DNA from: Bradyrhizobium sp. AZCC 1719
Lineage (GTDB): Bacteria > Pseudomonadota > Alphaproteobacteria > Rhizobiales > Xanthobacteraceae
Assembly (NCBI RefSeq): GCF_036924525.1
Contig: NZ_JAZHRU010000001.1
Coordinates: 5,237,001-5,301,000 of the forward strand
Length of the DNA stretch: 64,000 nt
Direction: 5' to 3'
The translations under genes were made by a program, and so were the position numbers. The notes under the pieces were generated by a model, which was not told where the DNA came from, ran no database searches, and worked only from the letters and a program-made list of their open reading frames with translations. Every line of letters begins with the position of its first letter. Within the stretch, counting starts at the first letter, position 1. Below are positions 60,868 through 64,000 of the stretch, in pieces.

Positions 60868-62043
60868 TCACGGAAGCGTCGAGGTCCAGGCGCGGCCCGA
60901 TGCAGCCTTCTCATAGCCGTACTGATAGAGGGCGCGCATATAGGCGGTGTCGAACCCCTCTGAGGGCGAGGCGGGATAGTCGCGCTCAATATAGGACAGA
61001 TGAAAGCCCCACCGATTGCGCTTGGCGAAATCGTAGGTCGAGAAAATGACCGAACGCGTCTGGGACTGGGTGATCGACGACAGGCTGCGTGAGGCGACAT
61101 CGATGGTGCTGTTGGACACGAGCTCAAAAGTTCGTTCGAGCTTCTTGTTGACGAGGATGTAGATGTTCATCCGGCTGTTTCCGGGCAGCCGGCCCTGAAA
61201 GAGCAGGGCATCCGGCAGCGTCAGGACCGGAGCGGTCACGCCGCCGTCGACATGCATCTCCTCAAAGCGTCGGCCCTGGCCCTCGGCTTCGATCAGGATC
61301 GGCGGGAAGACCAGGGGAATGCTGGCGGAGGCCGCCATCACGTCGCGAAACAGGCGCAGCGCCTCGGGCGAACCGACGGCTGCGATTTTCCCCATGTCCC
61401 AAACGACCGTGCGTTGGGTGTCGAGATCGGTCGTCACCACCAGCAGTTTTCGGCCCTTGGCATTTTCGCGTGCAACGGCGGCGAGGATCTCCGGCCCGAC
61501 ATAGCGGGCTACCAGCTCGCGCAGTCGCGTATTGCCGAACAGGCCAGATCCGAAGAGCACGCGAACGATGCTGGGATCAGCGAGCAGGCTCTCCGCTATG
61601 CCGCTGGTGTAGACCTCCCTCAACGTGTCGTCGTATTGGGATCCGAGAAACGCGAAAGGCGCAATCAGGCCGCCGGTGCTTACGCCTGAGACGACCGAGA
61701 AGGCCGGGCGGGTGCCGGCTGCGGTCCAGCCGTTCAACACGCCCACGCCATAGGCGCCATCGGCGCCGCCACCGGAGAGCGCGAGATAGGTCCTGGTCGA
61801 GGAGGGGGCCTCTTTCTCGAAACGGAATTTGGTGACGGGATCGTCGGTGTAGCGCCGCAGGCCGTCGAGTTCGAGCACACGGGAGCTAGAGGCATCCGCA
61901 GCGCTGTAGGGCGTCCGCGGCAGGGACGTGCAGGCGGCAGCCGCGAGGCTGCACAGCAAGACGGCCGACCTGAGCAGGCGTGAGGCTGGCCTCCTGATCC
62001 GGTCGTCGGAGAGGATTGATCCATTCAGGAAAGAGGAGGGCAT
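60868..62043 (-). CDS. Patatin-like phospholipase lipoprotein
   Basis: The 391-residue protein has a lipobox (LAAAAC38) and a patatin domain: oxyanion loop ALSGGGADGAYGVG at 88-101, nucleophile Ser122 in GVSTG, and catalytic Asp266 in DGGVTAP. Lipid hydrolase activity on the periplasmic or outer-membrane face is likely. A palindromic site (62118-62138) lies about 75 bp upstream of the ATG. The encoded TetR regulator is just downstream. The substrate is not known. Confidence 0.92.
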   Translation of the reverse strand: MPSSFLNGSILSDDRIRRPASRLLRSAVLLCSLAAAACTSLPRTPYSAADASSSRVLELDGLRRYTDDPVTKFRFEKEAPSSTRTYLALSGGGADGAYGVGVLNGWTAAGTRPAFSVVSGVSTGGLIAPFAFLGSQYDDTLREVYTSGIAESLLADPSIVRVLFGSGLFGNTRLRELVARYVGPEILAAVARENAKGRKLLVVTTDLDTQRTVVWDMGKIAAVGSPEALRLFRDVMAASASIPLVFPPILIEAEGQGRRFEEMHVDGGVTAPVLTLPDALLFQGRLPGNSRMNIYILVNKKLERTFELVSNSTIDVASRSLSSITQSQTRSVIFSTYDFAKRNRWGFHLSYIERDYPASPSEGFDTAYMRALYQYGYEKAASGRAWTSTLP

Positions 62044-62117
62044 TCGCCGTCAGTCACCGTACACACGCACTTGCCGCCGCCGGCCTCATCGCTGGCGGTG
62101 TTTCGTGCCCCGTTCAT

Positions 62118-62138
62118 AAAACTATACGGTATCGTTTT
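62118..62138. promoter_or_regulatory. Palindromic operator, copy 2 (upstream of patatin gene)
   Basis: AAAACTATAC-G-GTATCGTTTT matches the 21-bp palindrome at 59679-59699 except at the sixth base and the centre. It sits 75 to 95 bp before the patatin ATG, a normal promoter position. Confidence 0.78.
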
Positions 62139-62173
62139 GTTTAACAAGAGAGGCTGAGGGCGCTCTGGGCGGC

Positions 62174-62635
62174 TCAATTGTCCGGGTCGGCGCCGTACAG
62201 GTTCGGCCCCTTGGTGCCCGGCAGAATGCCGAGCTCGACGATGCCCCATAGCGCGGGCGGAAGGCTCGCAAAAATCAGGATCGAGGCCGTCGAGAGATCC
62301 CCGCTCCGGTCGGTGCTGGGGTCGTTAAAGAGGGCGATGCTGAGGCCGACAGAGAACAGGGCGAAGGGGAGCAGCCAGAAAACCAGCAGCCACCAGCCGT
62401 TCTTGTTGCGGTCGTGCAATCGCTTGCTGCCGACGGCCAGCATCGGCCACAGGCTTAAGAGCCATATGAATTGCGAGGTCAAGGCGAGCATCAGGACGGC
62501 CGCCTCTTCGCTTTCGAGGAGAAAGGGGGCGAAGGTCAAGACCTGCACCGCGACGATCAGGGCGAGGATCGCCAGCCAATAGGTGCGGCGGCCGATCCGG
62601 CCGTCGAAGCTGAGAAGGATCTTCTGCAGTTTCAT
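62174..62635 (-). CDS. DUF805 membrane protein
   Basis: The 153-residue protein has the DUF805 signature FDGRIGRRTYWLAIL, four membrane helices, and the loop GSKRLHDRNKNGWWLL. DUF805 proteins are inner-membrane proteins of unknown role. I chose the ATG at 62635 with GAGGATGGG upstream; the frame is open to 62752 but that part lacks the family pattern. It is upstream of the patatin gene, with an operator between them. Confidence 0.88.
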   Translation of the reverse strand: MKLQKILLSFDGRIGRRTYWLAILALIVAVQVLTFAPFLLESEEAAVLMLALTSQFIWLLSLWPMLAVGSKRLHDRNKNGWWLLVFWLLPFALFSVGLSIALFNDPSTDRSGDLSTASILIFASLPPALWGIVELGILPGTKGPNLYGADPDN

Positions 62636-62909
62636 CCCATCCTCGCCAGTGGCGTCCTCTCGGGTGCTTTGATTGGTCGGTACTGCGGCAGGTTTCGTTC
62701 GAAACGGAGTTCCTTCAGGCAGGCGGGCAACTTCGTGAAGTTCGAGTCTCACCGCTACTTACGGGAAATCGCGCCGCAACAACTGAGGCAAAGGGCCGAG
62801 CTTTATCCAACAACAAGGGAGCCCAAGTGCTTCCGTGTTGGGCACCAAGCGTCAGATTTCATCCACTGGGCGGTTGATTGGCCGTTCCCGGCACGCAATA
62901 AGCAGCGCC

Positions 62910-64000
62910 ATGAGTCTTCCCAATCATTTCGAATTGCTCGCCACCAACGGCCAGGCCCGCACCGGCCGCCTGACCACGCCGCATGGCGTGGTGCAGACGC
63001 CTGCCTTCATGCCGGTCGGTACCGCCGGCGCCATGAAGGGCATGCACTGGCGCGAGGTGCGCGATGCGGGCGCCGATATCGTGCTCGGCAACACCTATCA
63101 TCTGATGCTGCGGCCGGGCGCCGAGCGGATCGCTGATCTCGGCGGCTTGCAGGCCTTCACCGGCTGGAACGGGCCGATGCTGACCGACTCCGGCGGCTTC
63201 CAGGTGATGTCGCTATCTGACCTGCGCAAGGTGAGCGAAAAGGCCGTGACGTTTCGCTCGCATATCGACGGCGCCAAGGTCGAGCTGTCGCCGGAGCGTT
63301 CGATCGAGGTGCAGCGCCTGCTCGGCGCCGACATCGCGATGCAGATGGACGAATGCGTGCGGCTGCCGGCCGGGCGCGACGACATCGAACGCGCGATGCG
63401 GCTGTCGCTGCGCTGGGCCGAGCGCAGCAAGCGTGCGTTCGAGACCGCGCCTGATGGCTACATGCTGTTCGGCATCGTACAGGGCGGCGACGTCCCCGCG
63501 ATGCGCCACATCAGCGCGCGCGAGCTGGTCGGGATTGGCTTCCACGGCTACGCGATCGGCGGGCTTGCAGTGGGTGAGCCGCAGGCGGTGATGCTGGCGA
63601 TGATCGAGGAAACCGCGCCGGCGCTGCCTGCGGATCGCCCGCGCTATCTGATGGGCGTCGGCACGCCCGAGGATTTGGTCGAAGCGGTGGCGCGCGGCAT
63701 CGACATGTTCGATTGCGTGATGCCGACAAGGAACGGGCGTCACGGCATGGCGTTCACACGCTTCGGCCAGATCAATCTGCGTAACGCCCGTCATGCCGAC
63801 GATCCACGCCCGCTCGACGAGGAGAGCGAGTGGCCCTCGGCGCGCAACATCTCGCGCGCCTATTTGCATCATCTGGTGAGGTCGGGAGAGACGCTCGGCG
63901 CGATGCTGCTGTCGGAAATCAACGTGGCCTATTACCAGCATCTGATGCAGGGCATGCGCGACGCGATCACAGCCGGCACGTTCGAGAGTTTCCAAGAGCA
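62910..64000 (+). CDS. tgt: Queuine tRNA-ribosyltransferase, 3' end cut by window
   Basis: Tgt exchanges guanine-34 in tRNAs with GUN anticodons for preQ1 in queuosine synthesis. The 363 residues present include [14 protein letters not shown], the base-binding Asp93 in [30 protein letters not shown], and the nucleophile region [13 protein letters not shown] (Asp268). The usual zinc site C-x-C-x-x-C before R-N-x-S-R-A-Y-L-H-H is replaced by Ser306, Trp308 and Ala311 ([18 protein letters not shown]). The start is the ATG at 62910. Only the last few residues are missing at the window end. It works with QueA, encoded at 54188-55264. Confidence 0.94.
   Translation, partial: MSLPNHFELLATNGQARTGRLTTPHGVVQTPAFMPVGTAGAMKGMHWREVRDAGADIVLGNTYHLMLRPGAERIADLGGLQAFTGWNGPMLTDSGGFQVMSLSDLRKVSEKAVTFRSHIDGAKVELSPERSIEVQRLLGADIAMQMDECVRLPAGRDDIERAMRLSLRWAERSKRAFETAPDGYMLFGIVQGGDVPAMRHISARELVGIGFHGYAIGGLAVGEPQAVMLAMIEETAPALPADRPRYLMGVGTPEDLVEAVARGIDMFDCVMPTRNGRHGMAFTRFGQINLRNARHADDPRPLDEESEWPSARNISRAYLHHLVRSGETLGAMLLSEINVAYYQHLMQGMRDAITAGTFESFQE

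Noticed and set aside
62730..62760. A TPsiC-arm-like string (GTTCGAGTC) suggesting a tRNA
   Set aside because: No acceptor, D or anticodon arm can be folded around it.

Overview
The window is a GC-rich, densely packed chromosomal segment of an alphaproteobacterium, most likely Bradyrhizobium or a close relative in the Nitrobacteraceae. I infer this from remembered gene order (dgt-argS-SPOR protein-nagZ-scpAB-tatABC-serS-surE-pcm, yajC-secDF), from porin-like outer-membrane proteins of the rhizobial type, from GAAC-N7-GAAC LexA boxes, and from several families of GC-rich palindromic repeats between genes. I saw no rRNA, tRNA, CRISPR array, prophage or insertion sequence. Both window ends cut a gene: dgt at the left and tgt at the right.

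Layout. 1-20160 is a housekeeping block: nucleotide pool and tRNA charging (dgt, argS, serS), envelope and division (SPOR protein, nagZ, NlpD-like amidase activator), chromosome condensation (scpAB), protein export (tatABC, yajC-secD-secF), stress survival (surE, pcm), and a pair resembling mitochondrial complex I assembly factors NDUFAF3 and NDUFAF6. 20313-31900 is mixed: trmFO coupled to a kinase/ANL-domain fusion, a lytic transglycosylase, a frameshifted DUF2189 gene, a Tat-leader FAH-fold protein, and an acyl-CoA ligase/tandem-PPC pair. 31900-35850 is the most accessory part: repeats, an ATPase, a DUF433/DUF5615 toxin-antitoxin pair and a TIR-domain gene 18 bp behind uvrA. 35868-42014 holds uvrA and ssb, each with a LexA-box candidate, around a tandem outer-membrane-protein array with one decayed copy. 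42261-57526 carries gyrA, a SAM-domain adenylate cyclase/ATPase, a pcaB-like lyase, coaD, two cyclophilins, queA, a PQQ-type dehydrogenase and a vapBC pair. 57603-64000 holds asd with a possible attenuator, a TetR/PepSY/patatin group sharing a palindromic operator, and tgt.

Links between genes. QueA and Tgt serve queuosine modification, and TrmFO makes tRNA m5U54. The Tat system could export the FAH-family protein. UvrA, SSB and possibly the TIR protein could be induced together by DNA damage. The TetR regulator lies between two genes whose upstream regions carry nearly the same palindrome (AAAAC-N-ATAC-S-GTATCGTTTT). The asd region has a Thr/Lys-rich 23-codon leader followed by an intrinsic terminator, whose 5' arm could instead pair with the leader's 3' end.

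Product names rest on recognised motifs and remembered family sequences; no database search was run.
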